Source: Planctomycetota bacterium
Lineage (GTDB): Bacteria; Planctomycetota; UBA1135
Assembly (NCBI GenBank): GCA_008501825.1
Contig: QQUA01000013.1
Location: 496,001-560,000, forward strand
Direction: 5' to 3'
Length of the DNA stretch: 64,000 bases
Shown here piece after piece: positions 27,401 through 34,189 of the stretch. Below the pieces are notes generated by a model that did no database searches, was not told where the DNA came from, and saw only the letters and a list, made by a program, of their open reading frames with translations. Every line of letters starts with the position of its first letter. Position 1 is the first letter of the stretch. Made by a program: the position numbers and the translations under genes.

Positions 27401-27671
27401 CGGCTGCCCCTTGTTCCTGAAAAGCTTGCTGCAAAGCTTTTCTCCGCTCGGCGCTGAGAGCGGCCGGCAACGGAGAAGCCAAGGCTTCTTCCTGCAAACA
27501 CTGCATGGTGGCTTGCAAAGCCTGAAAGCGTTCGGCCAAAGCCGGATCGGTTTGCAAAGCCCGCTCGATTTCCTCAATCTCGGCCTGCGGCAGTTCGCCG
27601 CACAAGTAATCCGTCAGCCGCTGTTCCACGCTCGGCGGCCGACGTTCATCGTATTCCTTCGGATGATTCAT
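24483..27671 (-). CDS. Membrane-anchored von Willebrand factor A (YfbK-like) protein, candidate anti-sigma partner
   Basis: A 1062-residue protein. The cytoplasmic N-terminus (1-105; DYLCGELPQAEIEEIERAL) resembles the short helical segment of anti-sigma factors but lacks a zinc HxxxCxxC. One membrane helix follows (110-128). Next is a long charged and Pro-rich region (about 130-510), then the vWA_N-like region and a VWA domain (about 657-830) with the metal site DSSGSM (about 664), a conserved Thr (GGSTNAEAG) and SDGVAN. The C-terminal DUF3520-like part ends in a coiled coil. The gene begins 22 nt after the ECF sigma factor stop, so the two are surely cotranscribed. Membrane sensing that holds the sigma factor is an inference. 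Confidence 0.88.
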   Translation of the reverse strand: MNHPKEYDERRPPSVEQRLTDYLCGELPQAEIEEIERALQTDPALAERFQALQATMQCLQEEALASPLPAALSAERRKALQQAFQEQGAAGKPLSQPDAGRTLGGPHWFKAFLVPAAAAALFFGLVWFGPERSLVESSGVEETASLSEEEKASAFQNRLQDQEKGLGPIRQAESGEDGEQDQVKDRVKHGKEDLARVLDQARDQGLGDRLVPAAAAENREPAGELNEIGYADEMVLEEMEESKVDRDDLRKDSIRAKSEQPEQAIVRGVLNDLGYVDFSTDKDGQDSLAQVNQMKSSERLLKQNQADSSETVAARRLETSGQPSSSQTATTQTGKEYSGPGDSVPPSPSQKFGGRKNLEGKVSDGPAAPSTPAAPGSPAVPGAVADLPGSTRPSAPSSPPPVLSTPAPPKAQVHGGLKAGSGSGGRGEPEKSRLPDGQYKRAKPEFAPVQEALRESKPPAPPQNQPLAGGGSRDLDERALGGDVDRETRSTEDGKRRGRQRRAFYEDHGELGDGFLSSQPAFVVHDGYGRRYHGRDILHHLRPCREREAPRDMFFRYYGDHPFVDRQRDALSTFALDVDTASYPLTRSYLQQGHLPPKEAVRTEEFLNYFDYQLAAPQEEDFAVQLDAFPSPFGHRDDVRMLRVALKAREVSRADRKPLSLVFVIDSSGSMADGNRLELVKRSLELLVDQLDDQDRVGIITFNSSARRVLDSTPGYERWKIREAIRQLKSGGSTNAEAGLTMGYEMSERHFREQTVNRVILCSDGVANSGETDQKRILDRVRSFSERQVDLTSIGVGMGNHNDVFLEQLANEGNGSCHYVDDFEEAKRVFLEQFTGTLQTVARDVKLQVEFGSSVKRWRQLGYENRSLADQDFRNDAVDAGEVGAGHQIVALYELEMAAEEAGSLATVRLRWKPDGGGEVQERAFSLEASATLSRFGLAQPRLRQAAVVAQFAEVLRRSYWARGDTYERLQEEVGRLVRDLPSDARVRELRDMVERARGLIAALPPQDELAQLLDEARRMRLHQAEVEQIEVQSDEVRKLLQELQAQNQAIEERLAQLLEQP

Positions 27672-27693
27672 GATCTCAGCCCAATTCCTCGCC

Positions 27694-28248
27694 TTACAAG
27701 GCCCCCGCCGAACGCAACCGTTCGGTCAATGCTTCCAATCCGGTATGTACCAACCAACCGATGTAGCCGGTCTTCAAACCCGTCACTTCGGAAATTTCCC
27801 GATAGCTCAAGCCTTCTTGAACTTTCAAGCGCACCACCTCCCGTTGTTTGGGAGGTAGCTTCTCCAAAGCCTGGGCTACGAAAACCCGCAATTCGGCCCT
27901 TTCGGCATCGCTGGAGGAAGCTTGCACCGCTTCCTCCTTGGCCACTTTTTCCCGGCGCTGCTTTTCTCGACTTTCCAGCTTCATGAGGTCGTAGGCGTAG
28001 TTGCGACAAACCCGGAAGAGCCAGGGCCCGATTGCCCCGTTCACCGCTTTGTCGGGAGTCTTTCGAAGCAGACGCAGGAAGGTTTCTTGGACCACGTCCT
28101 CGGCCCGTTCGCCATTGCCCAGGGTGCGGGCGGCAAAACGCAACAGGCGAACCTGGTAGCGGTCCACCAGCTGGTCAAAGGCGGCCTGCTCCCCGGTTTG
28201 AAACCGTTGCAGAAGCTCACCGTCGGCCGGTATCGGATTTCCCACCAT
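27694..28248 (-). CDS. ECF-type RNA polymerase sigma factor
   Basis: A 184-residue group 4 sigma factor. Region 2 is clear (FDQLVDRYQVRLLRFAARTL, then RAEDVVQETFLRLLRK), and region 4 reads LPPKQREVVRLKVQEGLSYREIS with a helix-turn-helix. The linker between them is short and charged, with no SnoaL or other extra domain. ATG 28246-28248 is chosen over a TTG at 28284. It is followed directly by the membrane VWA gene, the usual order for an ECF factor and its controller. The target promoter is unknown. Confidence 0.92.
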   Translation of the reverse strand: MVGNPIPADGELLQRFQTGEQAAFDQLVDRYQVRLLRFAARTLGNGERAEDVVQETFLRLLRKTPDKAVNGAIGPWLFRVCRNYAYDLMKLESREKQRREKVAKEEAVQASSSDAERAELRVFVAQALEKLPPKQREVVRLKVQEGLSYREISEVTGLKTGYIGWLVHTGLEALTERLRSAGAL

Positions 28249-28310
28249 GCGACTCACGCCCGAAAAACGACAGCCTCGAGCCAATCTTGGAGGAATTGGC
28301 GGATTTTTCC

Positions 28311-28341
28311 CCGGCGGTGGGCTGTTCCGCCGGAGATCTCC
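28311..28341. other. Hairpin and 10-bp palindrome between the adenosine deaminase and sigma factor genes
   Basis: CCGGCGG (28311-28317) can pair with CCGCCGG (28327-28333) around a 9-nt loop. A perfect palindrome GGAGATCTCC (28332-28341) abuts it. No T-tract follows on either strand, so an intrinsic terminator is doubtful. An operator or attenuator in front of the sigma factor is possible. Confidence 0.35.
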
Positions 28342-28375
28342 AAGAAACTAGCCTATCTACCCCGGGAAGGGGGGC

Positions 28376-29626
28376 TCAGCGGCCGCCGTGAGCGGTGGGG
28401 TCGGGGGTCACTCCGAACTTGCGGAATACGGCGTCGCGGTAGTCGAGAACTTCCCGAACGTATTGGCGCTTTTCCAAATAGGGCCCGGGGAAGAAGGAGC
28501 GCTTGAAGCCGTAAACCAGCAAGTCACCCAACTCCTTGGCGTTCAAGTGGAAAGCCGCCACCGCCCGCTGCACTTCTCGGGTCACGCTGGTGCGGGTGAC
28601 GAGGCGGTTGTCGGTACAAAAGGTGGCGGACAACTTCGCCGCCCGCATCTTGCCGAAGGGATGATCCTCAATCTTCCCCAACACCGGCAAGGTTTGCAGA
28701 TTGGAACTCAAACAGACCTCCATCGTGATCCGCCGATCAGCGATGTATTGCACCAGGGCGTCGATGTAAGCGCCCGGATCGTCAATCGCCGAATTGCGGA
28801 TCCGATCTTCCTGAAACAGCCAGGTGCCGTGGCCGATGCGATCGGCGTAACATTCGGTGATCGCCTGGAAAATCGATTCTGGACCGTAGTCTTCTCCGGC
28901 GTGAACGGTTTTGCCCAGGAAGGCTTGGTGAGCCAGGCGATAGGCCTCCCGGTGATCCTCCGCCGGATAGCCCTTTTCTTGGCCGGCCAAGTCGACTCCG
29001 ACTACGGCCACGCCAAAATCATCTCGGGCTCGAACCGAAGCTCGAACCAGGGCTTCACTGGCCAAACCAAAAACCTTTTCTTGAGGCAAATCGGCCAGAG
29101 CGTCCAGCAACTCCCGATAGGTACGAGAAAAGGGTTGATCGAAAAAGCGAAGGGCACAAACCAAGATGCCGGCACGAAAAGGCGGTTCCGAACCTCGCAT
29201 CACTTCGGGACGTTGATTGAATTCTTTTTCCGCCCGAGCCATGCCGGAGGCCACGGCCTGCAAAACTTCGCCGATTCCGAATCCGGGCCGGGTATGCAAC
29301 TGCGGGGCGAAGCGGATTTCCATGTAGCGCACCCCTTCTTCCTGGGCATCCTGGCATAGTTCATAGGCGCAACGAGCCAGGGATTCGGGATCCTGCAGGA
29401 CGGCGGTGGTATAGGCGAAACCTTGGAGATACTCCGGTAAATCTCGGTATTGTTCCTTGAACACCAACTCCATCAAGCCTTCCACGGTTTGCGAAGGCAA
29501 CTCCACTTTGCGCTCGGCAGCCAACTCCAACAGAGTTTCCGGCCGTAAGGAGCCGTCCAAGTGGACGTGCAAATCGGTTTTCGGAAGGGCCCGCAAAAAG
29601 GCTTCGGTTAGAAGTGGTTTGCTCAC
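28376..29626 (-). CDS. Adenosine deaminase-family protein
   Basis: A 416-residue amidohydrolase of the adenosine deaminase family (adenosine to inosine). Metal and catalytic motifs are TDLHVHLDGS (His 20 and 22), HAGEDYGPESI, RIGHGT, EVCLSSNLQT and FCTDNRL. The last of these replaces the common NTDDP but is close to forms seen in other bacterial family members. The start is GTG 29626, preceded by AGGGGC. In organisms using the futalosine route, relatives of this family deaminate aminodeoxyfutalosine. As the window carries MqnP-like UbiA and UbiX genes, that is an alternative substrate, and sequence alone does not decide. It is monocistronic and divergent from the HAD gene. Confidence 0.88.
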   Translation of the reverse strand: MSKPLLTEAFLRALPKTDLHVHLDGSLRPETLLELAAERKVELPSQTVEGLMELVFKEQYRDLPEYLQGFAYTTAVLQDPESLARCAYELCQDAQEEGVRYMEIRFAPQLHTRPGFGIGEVLQAVASGMARAEKEFNQRPEVMRGSEPPFRAGILVCALRFFDQPFSRTYRELLDALADLPQEKVFGLASEALVRASVRARDDFGVAVVGVDLAGQEKGYPAEDHREAYRLAHQAFLGKTVHAGEDYGPESIFQAITECYADRIGHGTWLFQEDRIRNSAIDDPGAYIDALVQYIADRRITMEVCLSSNLQTLPVLGKIEDHPFGKMRAAKLSATFCTDNRLVTRTSVTREVQRAVAAFHLNAKELGDLLVYGFKRSFFPGPYLEKRQYVREVLDYRDAVFRKFGVTPDPTAHGGR

Positions 29627-29666
29627 GCCCCTACCTTAATCCGGCGGGCTGTGAGAAAGTACGGCG

Positions 29667-30713
29667 ATGTTCGATCCCGCCGAAGCCGATGCTTTGCAAC
29701 AGATTTGGAGTCTTCCTTTCGAGTTCGTCAACCTCACGCCGGAGCTTCCCTTCCTGAGCCCGGCCATCGTCACCGAGGAAGGAGCCCTTTACGTCCCCAC
29801 CGACCTGCCGGGTTTGGGAGAAAGCGAAGTGGACGGTGCCCATCCCGGTTTCGGCCGCCGCTTTGCCTATGGCATCGCCGTGAACCTGAGCGGCCGCAAG
29901 CAGGTCCTTTGCACCTCCATATGGTGCCAAGTGGCGGCGGAAGCCTGCTTGCCGGGCTGCGATCAAGTGGATAGCGCCTGGTTGTTTCGATTCGAAGACG
30001 ATCGCGGAAAAGTACAAAGCCGCCGCTTGCACGGGCCCAGTCCGATTCGGCCGCGGAGGGAAATCCACGGGCCGGTGGGCTTGTTCTTGGATTTGGGCAT
30101 GGTGCTGACCCGATTCGACCGGGATGCTTTTCGTACAGCCTATTTATTGGCTTTTGGAGTTCCGATCCCGGTCCTCGGATGGCAGAAAACCCAAGAACTC
30201 CGGCCGGCCATGGAACGAGGAGATCTCCTGCCGGAAGATTTTTTCGAACAATGCAAGGGGCCCTTGCAATTAGCCGGGCCGGATCGGGAAAGTTTCACCC
30301 GAGCTTGGGCGTCCATTTTGACGGTGAAAAAATCTACGGTCAGCTTGGTTCGGCAAGCGGCTCGCTCCGAACAAATTTGTCCGGTTTTGGTCACCAATAC
30401 CGATCCCATCCTGCTGGAACACGTTCGGCAACATCTCGGCCTTGGGGATCTGGCGGAGCGAGTGGCCGCCTCTTGCATGGACGGCTTGGCGCCGAAATCC
30501 GAAGACGCCAGCATGTGGATGCGAGCCCGGCAACTGGCCGAACTTCACTTCGGCCAACCGCTGGCCGGCGCCATCGGCGTCGACGACATTCGCGCTTATC
30601 TGGTCGGGGCGATCAAAGCCAAAGCGGTGGACCAAGTCATCCATTACCGGCACTTCGCCCAGTTTCGCTACCAACTGGGCCAGTGCGGCTTGTATCTACC
30701 CCTCGATTTCTGA
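29667..30713 (+). CDS. HAD-superfamily hydrolase-like protein with an extra N-terminal domain
   Basis: A 348-residue protein. The C-terminal two thirds is a HAD fold: motif I LFLDLGMVLTRF (Asp 142), motif II LVTNTDP, a motif III Lys in KSEDASM, and motif IV GVDDIRAYLVGA. The DLG form of motif I is common in HAD phosphatases and dehalogenase-like proteins. The first 135 residues (Trp/Pro-rich, with SIWCQVAAEACLPGCDQ) match nothing I recognise. It has its own ATG and a GAGAAAG upstream. The substrate is unknown. Confidence 0.75.
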   Translation: MFDPAEADALQQIWSLPFEFVNLTPELPFLSPAIVTEEGALYVPTDLPGLGESEVDGAHPGFGRRFAYGIAVNLSGRKQVLCTSIWCQVAAEACLPGCDQVDSAWLFRFEDDRGKVQSRRLHGPSPIRPRREIHGPVGLFLDLGMVLTRFDRDAFRTAYLLAFGVPIPVLGWQKTQELRPAMERGDLLPEDFFEQCKGPLQLAGPDRESFTRAWASILTVKKSTVSLVRQAARSEQICPVLVTNTDPILLEHVRQHLGLGDLAERVAASCMDGLAPKSEDASMWMRARQLAELHFGQPLAGAIGVDDIRAYLVGAIKAKAVDQVIHYRHFAQFRYQLGQCGLYLPLDF

Positions 30714-30756
30714 TCTGCCATCCTGGTTTGCAATCCACCCGCAGGGTGAGGCCGGA

Positions 30757-32028
30757 TTAAGCCGGTAAGGCGAAACGCCATTCATACACCAACCGCAACA
30801 ACCAGGAGGACAGCAGGCCCCCGTAAATGCCCAGGACGTAGCCGGCCACGGCCAACAAAACCCCCACCGGCGCCAAGGCAGGGTGGAAAGCCGAGGCCAC
30901 GATCGGGGCCGAAGCGGCGCCGCCGACGTTGGCTTTGGACCCGACCGCGGCGAAAAAGATCGGCGCTTTCAATTTTCGCCAGACCAAGAGCAAAAAGGTG
31001 GCGTGAAAGCACATCCACAACGCACCGACCACCAGCAAACCAGTGTTTTTCGGATCCAATACCTTGCTGAAATCGGCTTTGGCCCCAATGGTCGCCACCA
31101 GGAGATAGAGCAGAACCGAGCCGACCTTGCTGGCTCCCGCCCCTTCCAATCGACGCAGCGGAGTAAAGGAAAGCAGCAAGCTCGCCGCACTGGCCAAAAT
31201 CACTACCCAGGTGAAGTCGTTGACCAGGGGTTCTCCCTTATCCCCAACCGATCCCTTGGGCAAATAAGGCGTCAACGCCCAGCCGATGGCGGTTAGCCCG
31301 AAAGCGATGGATACCATGGTCAATAAATCGGGCAAATTTGTGGGCCGAGCCACTTCCGCCTGGAAATCTTCCACGCGCTTTCGCACGGCTTCCAAGGCGG
31401 TCCGGTCGGCACCGATGGCGGCGTCCATGGCCTTTTCGCGACCGGCAAAAGAAAGCAAGATCGCCATCCAGACGTTGGCCACCGCGACGTCCACCACCAC
31501 CATGATGCTCAAGGTGCTGTCGGTGGTGCCCACGCTTTCGCCGATGGCGGTGAAATTGGCGCCGCCGCCGATCCACGAACCGCACAAGGCGGCCAGTCCC
31601 TTCCAAGCCTGGTCGCCTAGATCGGTGGAAATAAAGCCGCCCAATAAAGCGTAAGCCAAGGGCCCGCCGACCACGATGCTGAAGGTCGCCGTCAAAAACA
31701 AAAGCACCGCCGGTTTCCCCAAACCCAAAATGGCTGGAACGTCCACCGAAAGGATCAACAGCACCAGGCTGGCGGGAAGCAGCCAATATTTGGTAAAGGA
31801 ATAAAGGGGAAATTTACCGGCCATGGGAATTAAGCCGGTGTTGGAAAGAATCGTCGGCACGAAATAACAAAACACCAGCAGCGGAATGACCCGGAAGATC
31901 CGGCCGAATGATTTGTGCCGGTCGGCGGCGAACAACACCGCCAAGACGCCGAGCAAAATGGCCAAAACCGCCATCGGGTCTTGGATGTATCCGCTGATGG
32001 CTTCGGTCGGGGGATCTTCGGGAATCAA
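30757..32028 (-). CDS. DUF819-family membrane protein
   Basis: A 423-residue protein with about ten to twelve membrane helices, fitting the DUF819 family (YjcL-like putative permeases). Recognisable parts are FVPTILSNTGLIP near the N-terminus, SWIGGGANFTAIGE, and AAVGSKANVGGAASAPIVASAF. Two similar glycine-rich re-entrant segments suggest an inverted-repeat transporter fold. The start is TTG 32028, overlapping the M20 peptidase stop as TTGA. ATG 31974 is the alternative and would cut the first segment. Coupling to an M20 peptidase suggests uptake of a peptide or acylated amino acid, but this is inference. Confidence 0.88.
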   Translation of the reverse strand: MIPEDPPTEAISGYIQDPMAVLAILLGVLAVLFAADRHKSFGRIFRVIPLLVFCYFVPTILSNTGLIPMAGKFPLYSFTKYWLLPASLVLLILSVDVPAILGLGKPAVLLFLTATFSIVVGGPLAYALLGGFISTDLGDQAWKGLAALCGSWIGGGANFTAIGESVGTTDSTLSIMVVVDVAVANVWMAILLSFAGREKAMDAAIGADRTALEAVRKRVEDFQAEVARPTNLPDLLTMVSIAFGLTAIGWALTPYLPKGSVGDKGEPLVNDFTWVVILASAASLLLSFTPLRRLEGAGASKVGSVLLYLLVATIGAKADFSKVLDPKNTGLLVVGALWMCFHATFLLLVWRKLKAPIFFAAVGSKANVGGAASAPIVASAFHPALAPVGVLLAVAGYVLGIYGGLLSSWLLRLVYEWRFALPA

Positions 32029-33086
32029 CAAGGGGCCGTCTCCTTTTCCAGGATGTGTGCGTACAGGCGGGCGCCGGTTTCGAGGCTGGCTTTGGAGATC
32101 CATTCCGCCGCCATGCGATCGCCGCCGACCAGGTCTCGGTGAGCTTGATGGATCGAACCGGGGCCGACCAAATAGCGGCGCCGGGCTTGCCAACCAAAGT
32201 GTGACAGATCGGTGTGGAAGGCCGCTACCCCATGCCGGTGGCCGGCCAAGGTATCCAAATCGTGAAGCGGATCGGCGGCGCTTTCCAGCGACCATTCCAC
32301 CCTCACTTCCGGGGCCCATGGGGCCAACACCGCCTCGGTTCGGCGACGAATTTGTTCGGCCGGTTGGTCCAAACGGAACATCAAAGCCAGGGATGCCTGA
32401 CGCGGGACTTTGTTGTAAGCATCGCCGCCCTCGAGGAGGGATAGGTTCAGGGTGGTGCCCCGGTCACTGGCATCCGCCAGCCAAGGGGCTTGCCGGAGGC
32501 TTTGAGCCGCGTCCAGCAACTTCTCCACCGCCGAATCGCACCGCTCCGGATAGCCGCTGTGCCCTTCCCGGCCCCGGGCCCGAAGGCGTCCGGCCAAAAC
32601 TCCCTTTTCCGCTCGCATGAAGGCGTTGTCGGTCGGTTCCCCGACCACCAGGACTTCCGGACAGGGAAGCTGGGGATCGCCGCCGGCCACCCTGGCGCCG
32701 CAGTGGTCTTTTTCTTCCCCCACCACCAGCAACAAGCCGAGGTCTTCCCGGCCGCGATCCTTGGCCTGCTGCAGAGCTTCCAACATGGCCGCCAGGATGC
32801 CCTTGGCATCGCAGGCGCCGCGGCCGTAAATCCGCTCGCTGTCTTCGTCCGGGCCGTAGACGCCGGGGACGGTGTCCAGGTGGGTGTTGAACAAAACTCG
32901 GGGCGGAGCCTCGCCGGCGGTGGCCAACAAATTGACCCGGCCTTCGGCGACCTCCTGGCGCCGCACCCACCAGCCCCGGCGCTGCAATTCGTCCTCCAAC
33001 GCCAGGCAAAGTTGGTGCTCGGTTTCACTGACCGAAGGAATGGCGATCCAATCTTTGGTCAGGCGATGCAACCGGTCAGGATTCAT
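32025..33086 (-). CDS. M20-family metallopeptidase/deacetylase (ArgE/DapE-like)
   Basis: A 353-residue di-zinc hydrolase. Metal-site motifs are FNTHLDTVPG (His), YGRGACDAKG (bridging Asp), GEEKDHCGA (catalytic and metal Glu), VVGEPTDN, and a C-terminal His in SIHQAHRDLVGGDR. The middle dimerisation domain starts at GREGHSGYPE. The family includes acetylornithine, acetylcitrulline and succinyl-diaminopimelate deacylases, and the sequence does not fix which. It lies between the DUF6941 gene (11 nt) and the overlapping DUF819 permease, which suggests a shared uptake-and-cleavage function. Confidence 0.88.
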   Translation of the reverse strand: MNPDRLHRLTKDWIAIPSVSETEHQLCLALEDELQRRGWWVRRQEVAEGRVNLLATAGEAPPRVLFNTHLDTVPGVYGPDEDSERIYGRGACDAKGILAAMLEALQQAKDRGREDLGLLLVVGEEKDHCGARVAGGDPQLPCPEVLVVGEPTDNAFMRAEKGVLAGRLRARGREGHSGYPERCDSAVEKLLDAAQSLRQAPWLADASDRGTTLNLSLLEGGDAYNKVPRQASLALMFRLDQPAEQIRRRTEAVLAPWAPEVRVEWSLESAADPLHDLDTLAGHRHGVAAFHTDLSHFGWQARRRYLVGPGSIHQAHRDLVGGDRMAAEWISKASLETGARLYAHILEKETAPC

Positions 33087-33097
33087 GCCGGAAGGCT

Positions 33098-33598
33098 TTA
33101 ATTCGCCCCAGGTTCCCCTCCTGGAGGTGCAGGAAAGGAACCTCCGGGCTCAAAACCGGGACCTCCGGTTGGCGGATTTCCGCCAGGTCCAGCTTGGCCG
33201 GGAGGAGTTTTCAGCTCCAGATGATCCAACAGATGCACCGGATAATCGACCGGTTGCCCGTCTACCACCAAGCGAAAGGTGTATCGGCCGAATTCTTCAA
33301 AGGGCAGGCTGGCCAGGCGGATGACCGCCCGGGCTTTGGCCCGTCGCTCGGCCAATTGAAAGGGCGGCAACTTCAAATGAATGGTCTTGCCACTGGGAGC
33401 GAGGATTTGCAAACCCGCCTCATATTGGCCTTCGCCGTCGGTCAAGCCGATGGCCACCGAAAACATCGGCAGGCGGCCGGGAAGGCGGACTGAATGCAAA
33501 GCATCAAAAAGCCCGATCAAGCACAACTTGCCGTGCTCGTCTCGAAAGGCGTAGTCGCAAATGTGCAACCACTCGAGGGTGGGAATCGGTTTGGCCAT
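33098..33598 (-). CDS. DUF6941-like protein
   Basis: A 166-residue protein from ATG 33598. It starts LEWLHICDYAFRDEHGKLCLIGLFDALH and continues with an eight-stranded beta-sandwich pattern, ending in FGRYTFRLVVDGQPV. This fits the DUF6941 family of short cytoplasmic proteins. The last 35 residues are Pro/Gly-rich and disordered. The frame stays open to 33937 but upstream residues look non-coding. It heads the M20-DUF819 gene pair. Function unknown. Confidence 0.75.
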   Translation of the reverse strand: MAKPIPTLEWLHICDYAFRDEHGKLCLIGLFDALHSVRLPGRLPMFSVAIGLTDGEGQYEAGLQILAPSGKTIHLKLPPFQLAERRAKARAVIRLASLPFEEFGRYTFRLVVDGQPVDYPVHLLDHLELKTPPGQAGPGGNPPTGGPGFEPGGSFPAPPGGEPGAN

Positions 33599-33657
33599 CG
33601 GCGCAGGTTCTAACCGCGCGATCCTTCGGTTCAAAGTCGGCCTTCGGTAGAAAGGGC

Positions 33658-34173
33658 TTACCAGCCGTAGTTGCCCTTCCAAGGTGCGGGAAATGGCGGG
33701 CGCGGTTTGGTCCGCGGCACGGCCATCAAAGTCCAACCGTCGGCTTCCCGAGTCTCCAGGCCGAACTCTCGTCCCCGAACCGCCAATTGTCGATGCAGTC
33801 CCCGGGGACAAAGCATCGGGCTCCACAAGCGGATTTGGCGGCAGCCCTCTCTTCTCAAGGCTTGAAAGCAGGCTTCCCAACTGGCCCCTTCTTGGCGAAG
33901 CGGGCCAGGGTCGGCGTCGGCCGGCTCCAGCAACCACAGCTCGGCGAGGTCTTCCCGGTCCGGTCCCAAGCCGGCGCGAGCCACGGCCCCGAGGCGCCGA
34001 TGAGGCAAGCTCCGCCCTTTTCGGGGAAGCAATTCCAGACGAGCGCCTAATTCATCGGCGGTGACTCGCAGGCGCAAACGATCTTCGCCCAATTCGGCGA
34101 GACGCCTTTGCCAGCGGGACAACAACTCTTCCGGTTTCAAGTCTCGGTAGAGGCCTCCGAGCAGAATGGTCAT
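33658..34173 (-). CDS. Hypothetical protein
   Basis: A 171-residue protein (ATG 34171-34173) rich in Arg and Leu with no membrane helix and no motif I recognise. It shows alternating strand/helix segments (LRLRVTADELGARLELLP, then a second half from ASWEACFQALRREGC). It is 59 nt upstream of the DUF6941 gene on the same strand and diverges from the toroid-repeat gene. A small ligand-binding or regulatory fold is possible but unsupported. Confidence 0.55.
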   Translation of the reverse strand: MTILLGGLYRDLKPEELLSRWQRRLAELGEDRLRLRVTADELGARLELLPRKGRSLPHRRLGAVARAGLGPDREDLAELWLLEPADADPGPLRQEGASWEACFQALRREGCRQIRLWSPMLCPRGLHRQLAVRGREFGLETREADGWTLMAVPRTKPRPPFPAPWKGNYGW

Positions 34174-34189
34174 GACTCCAGCATATAGG

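Noticed and set aside
28311..28341. Intrinsic terminator of the adenosine deaminase gene
   Set aside because: The stem is good but no T-tract follows on either strand, so it is listed only as an unassigned hairpin.
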